A stretch of 64,000 nucleotides of DNA from Acanthacorydalis orientalis. Taxonomy: Eukaryota > Arthropoda > Insecta > Megaloptera > Corydalidae. The notes beneath the pieces were generated by a model. It was not told where the DNA came from. It was given only the letters and a program-made list of their open reading frames with translations, and did no database searches. The translations under genes and the position numbers were made by a program. The DNA lies in the NCBI GenBank assembly GCA_034766995.1, contig CM068315.1, forward strand, positions 13,737,510 to 13,801,509, written 5' to 3'. Below are positions 11,140 through 22,984 of this stretch, one piece after another. The first letter of the stretch is position 1; each line of letters starts with the position of its first letter.

Positions 11140-11183
<44 letters not shown>
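11137..11183. repeat. (TA)n microsatellite
   Basis: Abuts the truncated 5' edge of the minus-strand LINE. Confidence 0.95.
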
Positions 11184-11184
<1 letters not shown>

Positions 11185-12365
11185 CCATGTCACAGATTTA
11201 ACAAATTCGTCAAAACTAAAACTTGCAATCGCAACTAATCGAACGCGTTATTAAAACGTATCAGAGTTCATGATTAAATTTCGAAACGTGGAAAAGAATA
11301 GACGATCTCTCTCGCACAACATATACGATTAAAACGTGGTCACATCGAATACTCGATGAATCGATAAACACTGCCATCATTGTCACATCTTCTCGCCATT
11401 CCAGTACTTATTTGTACGTTGTATCGAACTATACGTTTTATATTGTGTCATTATTGAGTCGGCCGTTGTGTTTGCGGTTAGACATGTTTCCCACAAGCTT
11501 GTTTTAGCTATTTCAGCCGCAATTTGCGCACCGCACTGTCGAATGCGCACTATTATTTGTCGACTGTGCACACCGCACACACACTAGCTGCTATTGTCAT
11601 ATTTTAATCATTGTCTGTTGAATGGAACACTCCTGTTTATGCGGTTGCAAGAGTTATATTCGTTCAGAACACATAATTCATGCAAAATGGATTAGTTCCG
11701 TTAGCGATGTCAATATTTAACGACTGCTAAAATTCTTGCCTAATGAATATGAATGTGAAAATACAAATAAAACTTGTACTCGAGTTTTAATGAACCTCGC
11801 AATACAGGCAATCGTCGAAACGGATTAATCGTTTATATTTACATGTATTAGAATGCATTAGATATGAACAAAAAGCGAAACATTGAGAACGATTACTTGA
11901 GAATTTTCAGAGAGAATAATATTAAATCGAACTGGAGAGAACTACTACTAGTTTCGGAATAATTGTCATTCTTAGGCAGATTTTGAAGACTAATTTTTAA
12001 TCCGATTTATTTTATATTATAATCAATCATAATCACATTTCGATTAAAAAAATATGAATAGAAAATAAATCGAATTAAATATTAGTTAAATATTAGTTTT
12101 TTCATTATTACATAGTATTAAACAGCTATCACAATTATAGGAATCATGTCAAAGAACAGGGATTTAGTTAACCCAAAAAGATAAAGACAACCAGGGCTAT
12201 GTATCAACGGAATTACAGTTATTAGACATTCAATTATAATTACGAATACAAACATATAATTACAATTTTAACTTCTCTCTTCATCTTGAGTTGAAAAAAA
12301 AATACTCAGATACAGATATTGTAAGATTCACTGTTTTCATCTATTCAAATAATATTTGAAATTAT
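11184..12365. other. noncoding DNA, unique in the window
   Basis: 11,200-11,760 is slightly GC-richer with several CpGs; 11,760-12,365 is AT-rich. A 65-codon minus-strand frame (11,383-11,580) has no domain or splice support. Confidence 0.4.
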
Positions 12366-12369
12366 AAAT

Positions 12370-12515
12370 AAATTTCAAAAAGTCATCTAATTGCGCTTAA
12401 ATCACAACGAAAATTGACCAATGTTTATTTATTGAACATTTTTAATGAGAATAAATTTTATTGTCTGTTAGCAAAGACACAAATTTATTTATGAAAATGG
12501 ATTCAACTACAGAGA
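12370..12515 (+). repeat. palindromic repeat family, degenerate plus arm
   Basis: TTTATTTATTGAACATTTTT followed by an ACAAATTTATTTATGAAAAT right flank and ATTCAACTACAG: core and right flank recognisable, left flank poor. Confidence 0.45.
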
Positions 12516-12523
12516 CAAACGTG

Positions 12524-12528
<5 letters not shown>

Positions 12529-12578
<50 letters not shown>
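12529..12578. repeat. (TA)n microsatellite
   Basis: Directly precedes the hAT terminal repeat. Confidence 0.95.
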
Positions 12579-12580
<2 letters not shown>

Positions 12581-13443
12581 GTTGCCAAATTTTGGAAAAC
12601 TAAATACGTGACATGGGTGTTGAAAAAAGCCAATTCCAAACCTTAAAATAATGTTATTAAATGGCATAATGTAAGAACATTATAATAATTATGTGCAGTT
12701 CAGTCGTTACTTTCAGCATTCTTATTAGCATTCTCTAACAAAACAGGATCGTCTATTACAAGTTTATATGAAACTTTACAAGAGATATTGATGTTAACTA
12801 AACACTGAATAATTGATTTCACTGTTGTTATGACCATCTTACATCTCTTATCTGTCCATTGAATTTACATTAGCGAAAAAATCTTTTCAACTTGAGCATT
12901 GTAAGCATGAATTCTGATCAAGTATTCATAAACTTTGAGCAACTCAGATTATTGTTCTTTACATTTAATTCGTTTAAATATATCCGTTCATTTTTCATAG
13001 CAAGATTTTTTGCACCTCATTCTTGTTTTGTACTTCAAAAATTTTCCTAAGAAGTATTACCTGATCAAATAATTCAGTATTGTTGACATCGATGTTCTTA
13101 CTTTTTAAATACGTACAGGTACTCTCACAATATGGAATTTCTTTAAAAGTCATCCACATGAACGTATTAAAGTTCTCAAGCGGAGTTATCTATTTTTGCA
13201 AATAATTTTACCATGCACCATAATTAATTTACTTGAATTGACAGTTTTTATGACTTACAAATCAATTTAAGTTTGATTATTCTAAAAGAATATTGAAAAT
13301 TATAATTTTTTAACATAATATTTATGTTATCTTTTCATTAAAATACGGTACATTAGGCTGTCCTTACAAGAACAATACAGGACAGAAAAATTTGATGTAA
13401 AATACGGGACAGTCCCATATATACGGAATGTCTGGCAAGCATA
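12577..13443 (-). mobile_element. hAT transposon remnant (C-terminal dimerisation region)
   Basis: The ends GGGTTGCCAAA (left) and, inverted, GCTTGCCAGA (right) match the short hAT terminal repeat style. On the minus strand 12,900-12,781 reads NAQVEKIFSLM-stop-IQWTDKR followed by VKSIIQCLVNIN, a clear match to the hAT C-terminal dimerisation segment (consensus NA-VERIFS-M...QWT-ER). Upstream, 13,140-13,020 reads YLKSKNIDVNNTELFDQVIL, also in hAT style. The N-terminal zinc finger and the catalytic Asp/Glu regions are missing, so about 870 bp remain. Both sides are (TA)n arrays, so an 8-bp target duplication of TATATATA could be hidden. Confidence 0.65.
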
Positions 13444-13444
13444 A

Positions 13445-13450
<6 letters not shown>

Positions 13451-13512
<62 letters not shown>
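13451..13512. repeat. (TA)n microsatellite
   Basis: Directly follows the hAT right terminus. Confidence 0.95.
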
Positions 13513-13513
<1 letters not shown>

Positions 13514-13514
<1 letters not shown>

Positions 13515-14163
13515 GATTCTTGTCAAATCTCATAAATGAACCTTTTAATATAGAATAAATTTTAATTAAACATTTAACGAAATTTCGTTAAAATAGTACC
13601 AAGAGTTTGAATAGAAATATATTATATAAAATAACTCTTTCAAATCAAAAATAAACACAGAACAAAATTTTCTTGCTCTCGAACCCATAACACGCCAATC
13701 GGATATACAAAAGAAATCAATTACCGCGGTTATGAATTCCAGTTCTGCACAAGAGCTAACTCTACCTACGTATGATTCGTGCACGTATACTATTTGAGTA
13801 ATTAATAAGAAATACTGTAACGTGTAGAATCTGAAGTAAGAGTTTTGTCTCGAACAATTATTCAGTTTAATTAAATTCAGGTCGATATCAGCCTGAGAAG
13901 ATTCCTGCGAAATGTTTTGTTTTAACATCTGTTGATGTAAATGAGCGAAACTTTCAATGAAAAGATGTTAAATACAGTCAAAATAGAAAATGTCTGTTAG
14001 TCTCTCGTACATTTATTTAACAGTGACTTGTGGGTACATCAAGATGGATAGAATTTATCTTATGCAAATAGAGTTAAAGAGCAACGCGCGGCTTGTTATG
14101 TAATTATCTACTTATTTGTAGACTTGTTATTAACTTGGGTCTATCTTAATTGGACATGTTTAC

Positions 14164-14168
<5 letters not shown>
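13514..14168. other. noncoding DNA with a 120-codon minus-strand open frame
   Basis: An open frame at 13,928-13,566 (minus) encodes a Phe/Tyr/Ile-rich peptide with no domain I recognise and no convincing splice sites; a chance frame is the simplest reading. Confidence 0.25.

Positions 14169-14215
<47 letters not shown>
14169..14215. repeat. (TA)n microsatellite
   Basis: About 47 bp of pure TA. Confidence 0.95.
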
Positions 14216-14217
<2 letters not shown>

Positions 14218-14850
14218 TTTACTTCTAACAACACAGTATTTACTTTCAATCATGTAAAATGAATTTAATAATCAAGCTGATATAAAAATTTCTTTTCAAA
14301 GAATACTCGTACAATAAAATAAAAATATTTAAAAGCATCGTTGAAAATATAACAATCATTTATGATAGAAATTAGGGGTTTATAGAAATGTAATTTAATT
14401 GAAATTATTTAAATTTAATTATATTTCAATTAAATATTCCCATTGCATCTCATTTCAGATTAATAACAATTCCATATTCTATAAATATTGAATAATATTT
14501 CTAAGTATGACAATTATTTATAAGTTTGCTACACATTTCTGAAAAGTAAAAATAATAAACAGTCGAAAAACCGTACTGTTGTCATATCTTGTCTGACCCT
14601 TGAATCATCGAGATAATAGAAAATTTCGCCGGATGCAGTCGACCTGTGCGCTTTGCTCTCGTCGGTCTATTGTCACATGTAAGAGTTCGCTGTTCGAATT
14701 CCTTTTATCTCTTAGAATACAGATCTTTTATATATATAAAAGGAAGCAACACTAATAATTTTTCGACGATACTTCAATGATCTGTTGAAGTTATGAAATA
14801 TATGTTTTCATGTTTGCTTTTTCTTTTTCTGGAAAACATGTGTTTTAATA
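14216..14850. other. AT-rich noncoding DNA
   Basis: 14,625-14,705 is slightly GC-richer and contains GCTGTTCGAATTCC, which resembles a tRNA B box, but no tRNA fold follows. Confidence 0.4.
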
Positions 14851-15417
14851 TTAGGTTGGTAGAAAAATAATTGCGGTTTTTAACCTTCAAATTTATATAC
14901 TTTTTTCCATTTGTGGTCCAGAACTGTTGAATGACTAACGCTTAACTTTTGTGCAAGCTTTCGAATTGTTGTGCATGGTTCTGATTTAACTAACGCATTT
15001 AATTGGTTATTACGAACTGAACAAGGACGACCGTGATCTTCTTCATCTTCAACACTCTCGTCCGTAGCACGAATTTTTTTGAACTACCATTACACCGTGC
15101 GTTTCTTTACAATACCTACACCAAAAGTATCATTTAGTTTACGAGCAGTTTTTGCTATTTTATCACCTATTTTGAACTCATACAAAAAATGCTCTTAGTT
15201 GCTTCCTTCTATATTTAATTCAATAACCTAACTTGAAGCAAAATGAATACTGAAAAGTCAATGTTGTAAAAAAATACACTGAAAAATACTCTTTAAAATG
15301 ATATTAACTATGATTAAATAATATTAGCATGAACACGATAAAATGATACGTTTATTGAAAAAAATTAAGGTGAAAATTCAGAAAACACAAAGTGCAATTA
15401 TTTTCCTACCAACCTAA
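14851..15417 (-). mobile_element. non-autonomous mariner (about 567 bp), DNA-binding half only
   Basis: Near-perfect terminal inverted repeats: TTAGGTTGGTAGAAAAATAA on the left, its inverse ending CCTACCAACCTAA on the right, with TA on both sides. On the minus strand, relics of the N-terminal mariner helix-turn-helix region are readable (YEFKIGDKIAKTARKLND-like, then EDHGRPCS). The coding part ends just after the second helix-turn-helix and joins the 3' end, so the DDD catalytic domain is deleted. Same family as 36,555, 37,515, 48,406, 55,742 and 62,517. Confidence 0.85.
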
Positions 15418-15786
15418 TATCTAACTAATTCGAATTCTATCCAAGATTATTTCTTTTTAATTATACTTTGTTAGTTGTATACTCTTTGAAAGTAATAGAA
15501 AATTATTTTTGTCTGTTGATCATTTTCTGGTTTTTTTTGAATGTTGAAAATGTCTATTCCATCCATAAAAAAATACTTTATATTTCATATTTTGTATAAT
15601 TCAGTTTAGAATAATTTTATTCCCTCTCATCTCGTAAATCACAAAAACTCTTATTTGAATTCGAACTCTTTCTGAAACTCACAGATCTTGAATTCGTAAA
15701 AAAATATTTTTGCTTTAAGTTTAAAATAGAAATTGAAAAATACAAAAAATTGAGTATAAAATTTAGATTTGATTTTTGTACCACTA
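15418..15786. other. AT-rich noncoding DNA
   Basis: Nothing recognisable. Confidence 0.5.
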
Positions 15787-15838
15787 CAGTAGAATCCCAA
15801 TTATCTGGAAAATCGATTATTTAGCCAGAAAATTATAA

Positions 15839-15854
15839 CGTATATATATATATT

Positions 15855-15913
<59 letters not shown>
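15839..15913. repeat. (TA)n/(TG)n microsatellite
   Basis: Imperfect TA array ending in a short TG run; it lies between the pogo-like terminus and the transposase C-terminal fragment. Confidence 0.95.
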
Positions 15914-15915
<2 letters not shown>

Positions 15916-15930
15916 GTGTGTGTGTGTGTA

Positions 15931-16159
15931 AGTTATAGCACTACACAAAGAGGAAGAAGAAAGAATTTCATGCCAGCCAATAATTAGTCAAGTTCATGCT
16001 ATGAGCGCAATTGAAGATACCATGAAATGTTTAGACGAACAGGACGAGGCTAATGGTCTGAAGAAAGAGGATCTACTGTGATACATCAGAGATATGGCTG
16101 CAGCTAAACTACTTGCTTCCAAAAAACAAAAAAATTCACTGATTTTTTTTACTAAATAA
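15931..16159 (+). pseudogene. pogo/Tigger transposase C-terminus
   Basis: An acidic stretch (HKEEEERISCQP) is followed by HAMSAIEDTMKCLDEQDEAN, KKEDLL-stop-YIRDMAAAKLLA and the terminal KKQKNSLIFFTK-stop. The order (acidic linker, S-A-I-E-x-x-M-x-x-L-x-x-Q-x-E helix, LL-x-x-RD-A helix, terminal Q-x-x-L-x-x-FF) is that of pogo/Tigger transposase tails. The last element is a PCNA-binding PIP-box type motif known for pogo. One in-frame TGA is present. The DDE domain and CENP-B-type DNA-binding domain are lost. Confidence 0.65.
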
Positions 16160-16878
16160 TGTTTTTTTTTTTAAAATCTAAAAACTATGAACATATATAT
16201 ATATATATGTATACATACTATGTATAATAATTACACTCAATAAATATCTTCATTAAATAACTCAAGTATTGGCTTGTAACATATAATTGTCCCGTAATCG
16301 AGACACTGCTTTGTAAAATTCGTTTGGTAAAATCAAGACCATGGTTGATAGTAACCGTTAGTTGATGACACTTGAGATTGGTTAGACACTAAACATTATT
16401 CCCAATAGTGTTTCGAAACATTTTCGAAAGCTCGGTATGGTAAAGAAGCTCGATACTTGTGTGCCGTATCAATTTCGCGATAAAAATTTAGTAGGGAGAA
16501 ATTTTGCTTGCGATTCGTTACTTAAACGCGATGAAAACAAGTGTTTCCCACAAACAACTCATCACTAACTATGAAAAGTGGATTAAATATAACAATATTC
16601 ACCGAAAAATATGTTATGTATCCACATTATTAATAATGTACTTCAAACTTGTTTGTAGTCATGTATATTTATTTAATGTTAATTATTTATGAACTGAACT
16701 TGTACATATGAACTATATCTGATCGAATATTTAGAGGTGTGTCATGTGAATTAACTTTATGAATATACAACTGAACTGAATATGAACTATGTCTAACCGA
16801 ATGTACCATCAGGAACTAATATTTGTTATTCTCATCGAAAACAACATTATCATAGAAAACATCATCTTGAAAATGATA

Positions 16879-18114
16879 TATTGGGTGTTGGAATCATTTC
16901 GTAGCGTTTTACAAGAGATGGCGTAGGTAGTACATTCTTCCATTCTTCCCTTTAAACAAATATTCCCCGTAAAACAGCTGTCCTTAGGCCTCAGTTTCAG
17001 TATGTCATTTGGTTGAAGCGTAAATAACACTTTGTACTTTATCGAATATGTCGAATTTCGTGCCGGATTAATAGTTTTTGCGGGGAGTTTTACTTCATTA
17101 CTTTAACATGAAAAAAAATGCTGCCGAAAGTCATCGTATTTTAGTGGAAGTTTATGGTGACCATGTTCCAGCTGAGCAAACGTGTTAGAAGTGGTTTGCA
17201 CGTTTTAAAAGTGGTGATTTCAATTTGGATGACAAGAAACGACCTGGACAGCCGAAAAAGTTCGACGATAAAGAATTTGAGGCATTGCTTAATGAAGACC
17301 CATGTCAAACACTTCAAAAATTATCTGAATCGTTGGGAGTTGACTTATCAACGGTAGGAAAACGCCTTAAAGCCATTAGAATGATTCAAAAGCAAGGAAA
17401 TTGGGTCCCATATGAATTGAAACCGATGGACGTTGAAAGGCGTTTTTCTACCTGTGAACTGCTGCTTCAACGGGAGAAAAGGAAGGATTTTTGCATCGAA
17501 TTGTCACGGACAATGAAAAGTGGATCAATTACGACAATCCCAAGCGCAGAAAGTCATGAGTTAAGCCCGGCCAACCATTAACACCAGCGGCGAAGCTAAA
17601 TATCCATGGATCCAAGCTTATGCTCTGTATTTGGTGGGATCATAAGAGTGTGATCTACTATTAGCTACTCGAATCGAATGAAACCATCACTGAGGATCGC
17701 TACCGACTACAATTGATGCGCTTGACCCGTGAATTGAAGGAAAAACGGCCGGAATACTTTGAAAGACAGGACAAAGTGATTTTGCAGCACGACAATGCTC
17801 GTCCGCACGTCTAAAAACCGGTTAAAACATACTTGGAAACGCTCAAATGGGAAGCCCTACCCCACCCTACGTATTCTCCAGATATTTCTTCTTCTGATTA
17901 CCACTTGTTTTGATAGATGAGTCATGACCTGTCTAGGAAGAAGCTCATTTCTTATAAAGATTGCAAAAAATGGATCGATTCGTGGATTGCATCTAAAGAC
18001 GAGGCGTTATTCTGAAGTGGAATTCGTCTCCAGCCCATATGTTTTTTCAATTTTATTTAAAATAAACGATCTTTTTTCATGAAGAAAACGCTGCGAATTA
18101 ATTCCAACACCCAA
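16879..18114 (+). mobile_element. full-length mariner, transposase pseudogene
   Basis: Terminal inverted repeats TTGGGTGTTGGAAT.. and ..ATTCCAACACCCAA, flanked by TA on both sides; 1,236 bp, normal for mariner. From about 17,108 it reads MKKNAAESHRILVEVYGDHV, a TAG at a Cys position, KWFARFKSGDFNLDD, then LLNEDPCQTLQKLSESLGVD (helix-turn-helix). A frameshift comes before RIVTDNEKWINYDNPK (first Asp), followed by LCIWWDHKSVIYY and VILQHDNARPHV (second Asp). The third region, DISSSDYHLF near 17,900, is also readable. Several stops and at least two frameshifts make it inactive. It is nested in the pogo-like remnant. Confidence 0.88.
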
Positions 18115-18261
18115 TAAACAATGTAGTTTTAATTGCAAAATGTAGTCAAGTAAAAGAACTAGTAGTGGTACATTCACTATCCATCAATAAACTGTAATAT
18201 AAATGAATATTCGAGTTCATAATTTCAACCCTGCAACCTTGTTATCCTCATATAACAAAGA

Positions 18262-18872
18262 TCATGGTCACAGTGAGGTGAGCACCACAGATGATCGCAA
18301 AGGGCTGGATTGGACCCAAAGGAGGTCATGTTGTCTATCTGATAGGATTGGAAGGGTATAATTTACTACCATCTGTTGTTACCACAGCAAACTATTGATT
18401 CCACTAAGTACTACTCAAAATTGATCAAAGTGAAGGAAACAATAAACAGAAAGAGGTCAGATTTGGTCAACAGAAAGGGTATTGTGTTCCACCATGATAA
18501 CGCCACACTACACGTTTCTTTGGAGACTCGGAAAAAATTATTGCAACTTGACTGGTTGTTTTAGTACATCCACCATACGAGTATAGTCCGGACCCTGCAC
18601 TTTCAGACTATCATTTATTTAGTTTTGCATAACTCTCATAACGGTGTAAATTTAACATATTTGAACTCCTGCGAAAACCACTTGGATCAGTTTTTCACTA
18701 ATAAGTCTCAGGAATTCTTCAAGAAAGGAAACCTTCAACTGCCAGAAAGTTGGAACAAGATTCTTGATTGAAATGGCATATATATAATTGATTAACCTTA
18801 TTTCTGAATTTATTCATAAATGATTTTAGAAAAAATAAAAAATAAACGGGACGAGTATATATTACAACCTAA
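18262..18872 (+). mobile_element. mariner 3' fragment, pseudogene
   Basis: Broken frames read QTIDSTKYYSKLIKVKETIN, NRKGIVFHHDNATLHVSLET (second Asp; DNARPH changed to DNATLH) and HPPYEYSPDPALSDYHLFS (third Asp), then a typical C-terminal stretch (QEFFKKG..LPESWNK). The 3' end is ATTACAACCTAA followed by TA. The 5' half is missing. It is a different family from the neighbouring 16,879 copy. Confidence 0.75.
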
Positions 18873-18983
18873 TAACTATGTGTACACTTTCATTAATTCC
18901 AAATAACATATAATCTGCTCCGAAAATTTCGTTATCCAGTATAACAATGACGGAGGTTATGCAGGATAATTGCAGTTTTACTA

Positions 18984-19071
18984 TATGTAAATAATGATAT
19001 TTCTATAAATACTTAATAGTATAATTCTGTTAATGTTGAAATGAAATATAGTAATTTTATTATATATATAT

Positions 19072-19117
<46 letters not shown>

Positions 19118-19750
19118 GTGTGTGTAGGTGTATGTATAGGATTCACATTGATGTATATTGGTTCGCAGCTATTAAGAGAATGTTCATTGATCTTAGAGTT
19201 AACACCTCGAAATCACTAAAACAGCTAATATCACGGAACTACAGTCAAAAGCTTTGATGCAAAGGTGAATAATTGGATAGATCGAGTCACAATCTAAAAC
19301 GTATTACAGTGTAATGAAGACATGTTAGTATCTATCACATATAATTCAATATTAACTCTTCATATCCGTATCAGAAATAAAATTGAAAGATACGTTTAAA
19401 TCGAATCAGTTTAATAGAATATATACAAAAATGTTAAGATATGGATGAAAGAGAGAAATATGAATCTTTTCTATAACTAGAAAATATGTTTGAAGATTCT
19501 TTGGTTTGGGTTAAATGTGAAATTGTATAGTCATGGTAATGGATATCATAATAATAATTTTTAATGTTTAATAATAATTTTATAATCATCGTAATATATA
19601 GTCAATGGTATTAATTACATAATTAAATATTCGATATGCAATAAATAATCACTGATTCTAATAGAATTTCAGTGATTTCCTACAAAGAAAATATATATTT
19701 ATCAATAAAAATACGTATAGATGTTTTATTTTATATGAATGTTCTTTTTT
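18984..19750. other. AT-rich noncoding DNA with a (TA)n array
   Basis: Apart from the microsatellite at 19,061-19,125, nothing recognisable. Confidence 0.5.
19061..19125. repeat. (TA)n/(TG)n microsatellite
   Basis: Interrupted TA array ending in TG. Confidence 0.95.
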
Positions 19751-19751
19751 A

Positions 19752-21212
19752 AAAGCTAGTGGCCCAGGAGGAATAGTTGCAGAATTAATAAAGAATGGCA
19801 CAGTAAAACTAGCTAGAATGATGACTCACCTATTTAACTTATGTATTAACAGTGATGAGATACCAGATGAATGGAAAGTTGGATATATGTCCTCAATTCA
19901 TAAGAAGGGAGATATAAGAAAATGTGAAAATTATCGAGGTATAACGGTGACATCAACATTTAGCAGACTCTATGGTAGAATCTTAAAGAGCCTAATAGAA
20001 CAAGAATACCAGGGGAAAGAAGCTGAAGAACAATGCGGTTTCCGAGCTGGAAGGTCGTGCATGGATCACATTTTCTGCCTCAAACAGCTCATAGAAAAGA
20101 GGATAGCAACAGGGCGAGAACTGCACCTACTATTCATCGATTTAGCTAAGGCATATGATAGTATACCTACAGTGAAACTTTGGGAAGCATTACAACAAAC
20201 TCAGATAAACCACACCCTTATTACAGCGGTGAAACAACTATACAGGCAATCTACAACAAAAATTAAAATCGGACAAAATTTATCTAATGGATTTACCGTA
20301 ACTAAAGGATTAAGACAAGGATGTTGTATTTCCTCAACCCTTTTTAAGATTTACGTAGAACATCTTTTACGAGACTGGAAACGAAAGTGCAGTCCTATGG
20401 GCCTTCCTATTAATGATGAAACCACAATATATACCTTGCAATTTGCGGACGATCAGGTTCTTATAGCGCAGGATAAGGAAGACCTCGAATACATGGCCAA
20501 GAAGCTCAAACAACAATATGAGAGAGGAGGGCTAAAATGAATATTAACAAAACCTAATATTTATGCGTAGGGGGAACTGTAACTACGGAATTAGAATTGA
20601 ACAATGATGAAAAGATATCAGCCTGTGAGGTATACAAATATTGGGGAGTGAAACTTAATAGGAAAAGCAAAGACTCAATGGAAATACGAGAAAAAATCGC
20701 ACAAGGTAGAAGAGCTATTAAGAAACTAAATAGTATTTTGTGGAACCCCACAATATCGAAACAATGGAAATGACAGATTTACCAAACAGTGGTTAAAAGT
20801 ATAACCTTATATGGAGCGGAGGCATGGTCAGCAACAGAGGAGGATAAAAGACGAATTGCGGCCATGGAATTGGATGCTCTAAGAAGATCCTGTCGAATAT
20901 CAAGAAGAGATCCAATTAGAAACGAAAGGATCAAGCAATTAATGGGCGTAAAAGACAGCATCATTGAAGACATTGAGCGGAAACAACTCACCTGGTACGG
21001 CCATGTGAAGAGAATGACCAATACAAGACTGCCTAAGCAAGCAATGGAGTATTTACCTCCGGAACGACGGAAACGAGGTCGCCCACGGAGATCTTGGAGC
21101 GAAGGAATCCGTAAATTGATCAGGGAGAGAGGACTGGACGAACAGCTGTGCCAAGATAGAAAGGAATGGAGGAAAAAGTTGAAGAGCGGAAAGCGTCGAC
21201 AGGCTCTATAAA
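19752..21212 (+). mobile_element. RTE-like LINE, reverse transcriptase pseudogene
   Basis: The most complete coding relic in the window. It starts mid-domain (KASGPGGIVAELIKNG) and reads DEIPDEWKVGYMSSIHKKGD, ENYRGITVTSTFSRLYGRIL (RT block 1-2), CGFRAGRSCMDHIFCLKQL, LHLLFIDLAKAYDSI (first catalytic Asp), GLRQGCCISSTLFKIYVEHL and LQFADDQVLIA (FADD box at 20,442-20,453). A frameshift at about 20,535 is followed by MNINKT-stop-YLCVGG, another TGA at 20,772-20,774 and then an intact C-terminal part with LYGAEAWSATEEDKRRIAAM, KQLTWYGHVKRMTNTRLPKQ and RKRGRPRRSW, typical of RTE-type and related elements. The endonuclease part is absent. It ends at CTCTATAAACCGC directly before a (TA)n array. It is a different family from the LINEs at 10.3, 26.6 and 43.0 kb. 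Confidence 0.88.

Positions 21213-21216
<4 letters not shown>

Positions 21217-21252
<36 letters not shown>
21217..21252. repeat. (TA)n microsatellite
   Basis: Directly follows the LINE 3' end. Confidence 0.95.
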
Positions 21253-21255
<3 letters not shown>

Positions 21256-21474
21256 CTTTTTTTAAGATGCAATCTTTCGTCTATTTCAAATCTTTGAGGA
21301 TACTTGAAACCTTTTTCAAAATGCGCGCAAAAAAACTAAAGATGGTCCGTGATTATTTATTAAATAATTTTGACTAGAAAAAATTTGTATAATTTATAGC
21401 CTTTAAGACTGATAGTTATATTTATTCGTTTATTCATGCGTATATTTTAGTATATTTTCAATTCACATTATTAA

Positions 21475-21694
21475 CATGGTAATTCCACTTTTTAAAAGTA
21501 GTTTATTATACCAGCAAATCAAAGGTATGTAAAAACCCTGCCTTTATTCAAAAGGGTCAGGATCATTAAATTACATCTATTATTCAGTATCAAATCCAAA
21601 AATATCTTAATTTATTGTACTGTAAACTAATGGTTTTGAAATTTTAGTTTTAAACTGTATATTAACTGGAATATCAAATACTATATCTTCTAAA

Positions 21695-21765
<71 letters not shown>

Positions 21766-21990
21766 AGCCACGCTATGGGATGGACAAGTTATGAAGACAG
21801 AAGCCATGAACACACAAGGAAGTCATAAAGTTACAAGTCATTCAGTATTCAGATCACAATATTAGTTTTAAGTTATAACCTACTTGTATTCACTGTCAAA
21901 ATAAAACGTAAAATCTAAAAAATAGACTTCATTTCATTAATTTAAAAGAGAGTTGATTTGTCATTAGTGCAGCATGAAAAAGTCATTTAT
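21475..21990 (+). repeat. LTR-like repeat (copy 2 of 3)
   Basis: Colinear with 29,175-29,925: TGGTAATTCCA, CAAAGGTATGTAAAAACCCT, GAAAACTAATGG-like, TATATTAACTGGAATA, a TATA box plus AAACCAGCCACGCTA, AGAAGCCATGAA, AATAAAACG, and the AAAATAGACTTC..GTCATTAGTGCAGC end. A 65-bp (TA)n array has grown at the TATATAAACC site. No internal retroelement genes are attached, so a solo LTR is possible. Confidence 0.45.
21697..21761. repeat. (TA)n microsatellite inside the LTR-like repeat
   Basis: Lies at the position of the TATATA box of the sister copy (29,367). Confidence 0.95.
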
Positions 21991-22309
21991 GAAAGCAAAT
22001 TTAACCACAATAGTAAAATTACGTTGTGATTAAAATTAACAAATAAGTAAATTATTATATGGTAGATTGGATTGCTTGTGCGAACTCTGAAGACCCCTTA
22101 TGAGTTTATTCTTTCTTTCAAAGAACTTTAAACTTGTTCATATTTCGATAGATTTCAAATTGTTTCTTTAATTCAAAATCTATCTGAAAACTCAAAACCG
22201 AACGTGGAAGAAATAAAGTCAGATATAGCCTTCTGGTCTATCTGTATCTGATCTTTCTGGTATATCTATATACACAAACCAATAAAAAAATATGTAAGAA
22301 AACATTAAA

Positions 22310-22490
22310 AAAAAGATAAGTAAAAATTATCAATTTTCATTTATTGAATATTTTTGATCATAAAAATGTTTATTATTTATGAGAAAAAGAGAAGTTATTT
22401 ATAAAAATGATTAATAATTATTTTGGATTGTTACTTGGGCATATTTCCACGGCTATTCCATGATTTTCACATCACTAAAGTACAAAATAA
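22310..22490. repeat. palindromic repeat family, rearranged copy
   Basis: A forward core and right flank (GAATATTTTTGATCATAAAA..TTATTTATGAGAAAAAG) are followed by a reversed left flank (GGATTGTTACTTGGGCATAT..ATCACTAAAG). Confidence 0.5.
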
Positions 22491-22984
22491 AATTATTTAA
22501 TTTAAAATAATTTAATTTAAACTATTCAAACACACTAGTATAATGGTCAAAATTTCATAAGTAGTCATCATTTACAATACTACTTTACTATTGTGTTTAA
22601 TATTTACGCCATATTCATATTACAGGCTGAGCGCATTGCAGAGAGTGTCAGATGACTTAAGTCGACAAGTAAACGCTTCTGCTCGGGTCAATAATCGAGC
22701 TAACAATAAGCATTATTATATCCGCGTCGGTCAGCGTTAATGGTTTGTTGCAACTATGATCATCTGAATATATCTCTGCAATCTTCATCTATCTTTTATG
22801 TTTCGTTCTATTCGTTGTGAACAATTAAATAAATTATTTAATTAAGGCGTTACATACGCGTTAATTTAGATAATAACGTGTACTTATTTTTTATATCCAT
22901 TAACGTCTAACATTTACATGTCACAAGTTTCTGTGGCAGATTTTTCAAATTTACAACAAAATTTTATATTTAGTTATTGCTCTA
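22491..22984. other. noncoding DNA, slightly GC-rich core
   Basis: 22,620-22,760 is CpG-containing and unique in the window (for example GTCGACAAGTAAACGCTTCT); no frame or repeat recognised. Confidence 0.35.

Larger units (their letters stand above)
15787..18983 (+). mobile_element. pogo/Tigger-like transposon remnant with nested mariner
   Basis: The left end CAGTAGAATCCCAATTATCT follows TA. The right end, inverted, reads TAGTAAAACTGCAATTATCC and is followed by TA. About 15 of 22 terminal positions agree, in the style of pogo/Tigger ends. Close to the left end is a transposase C-terminus (separate entry). A complete-length mariner (16,879-18,114) and a mariner 3' piece (18,262-18,872) lie inside and explain most of the 3.2-kb span. 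The pairing of these two ends as one element is inference; the C-terminal fragment is the stronger evidence. Confidence 0.5.

Noticed and set aside
13566..13928. 120-codon minus-strand open frame
   Set aside because: No domain, no good splice sites, composition like its AT-rich surroundings.
14625..14710. Possible tRNA gene (GCTGTTCGAATTCC resembles a B box)
   Set aside because: No acceptor stem, D-arm or anticodon arm could be paired around it.
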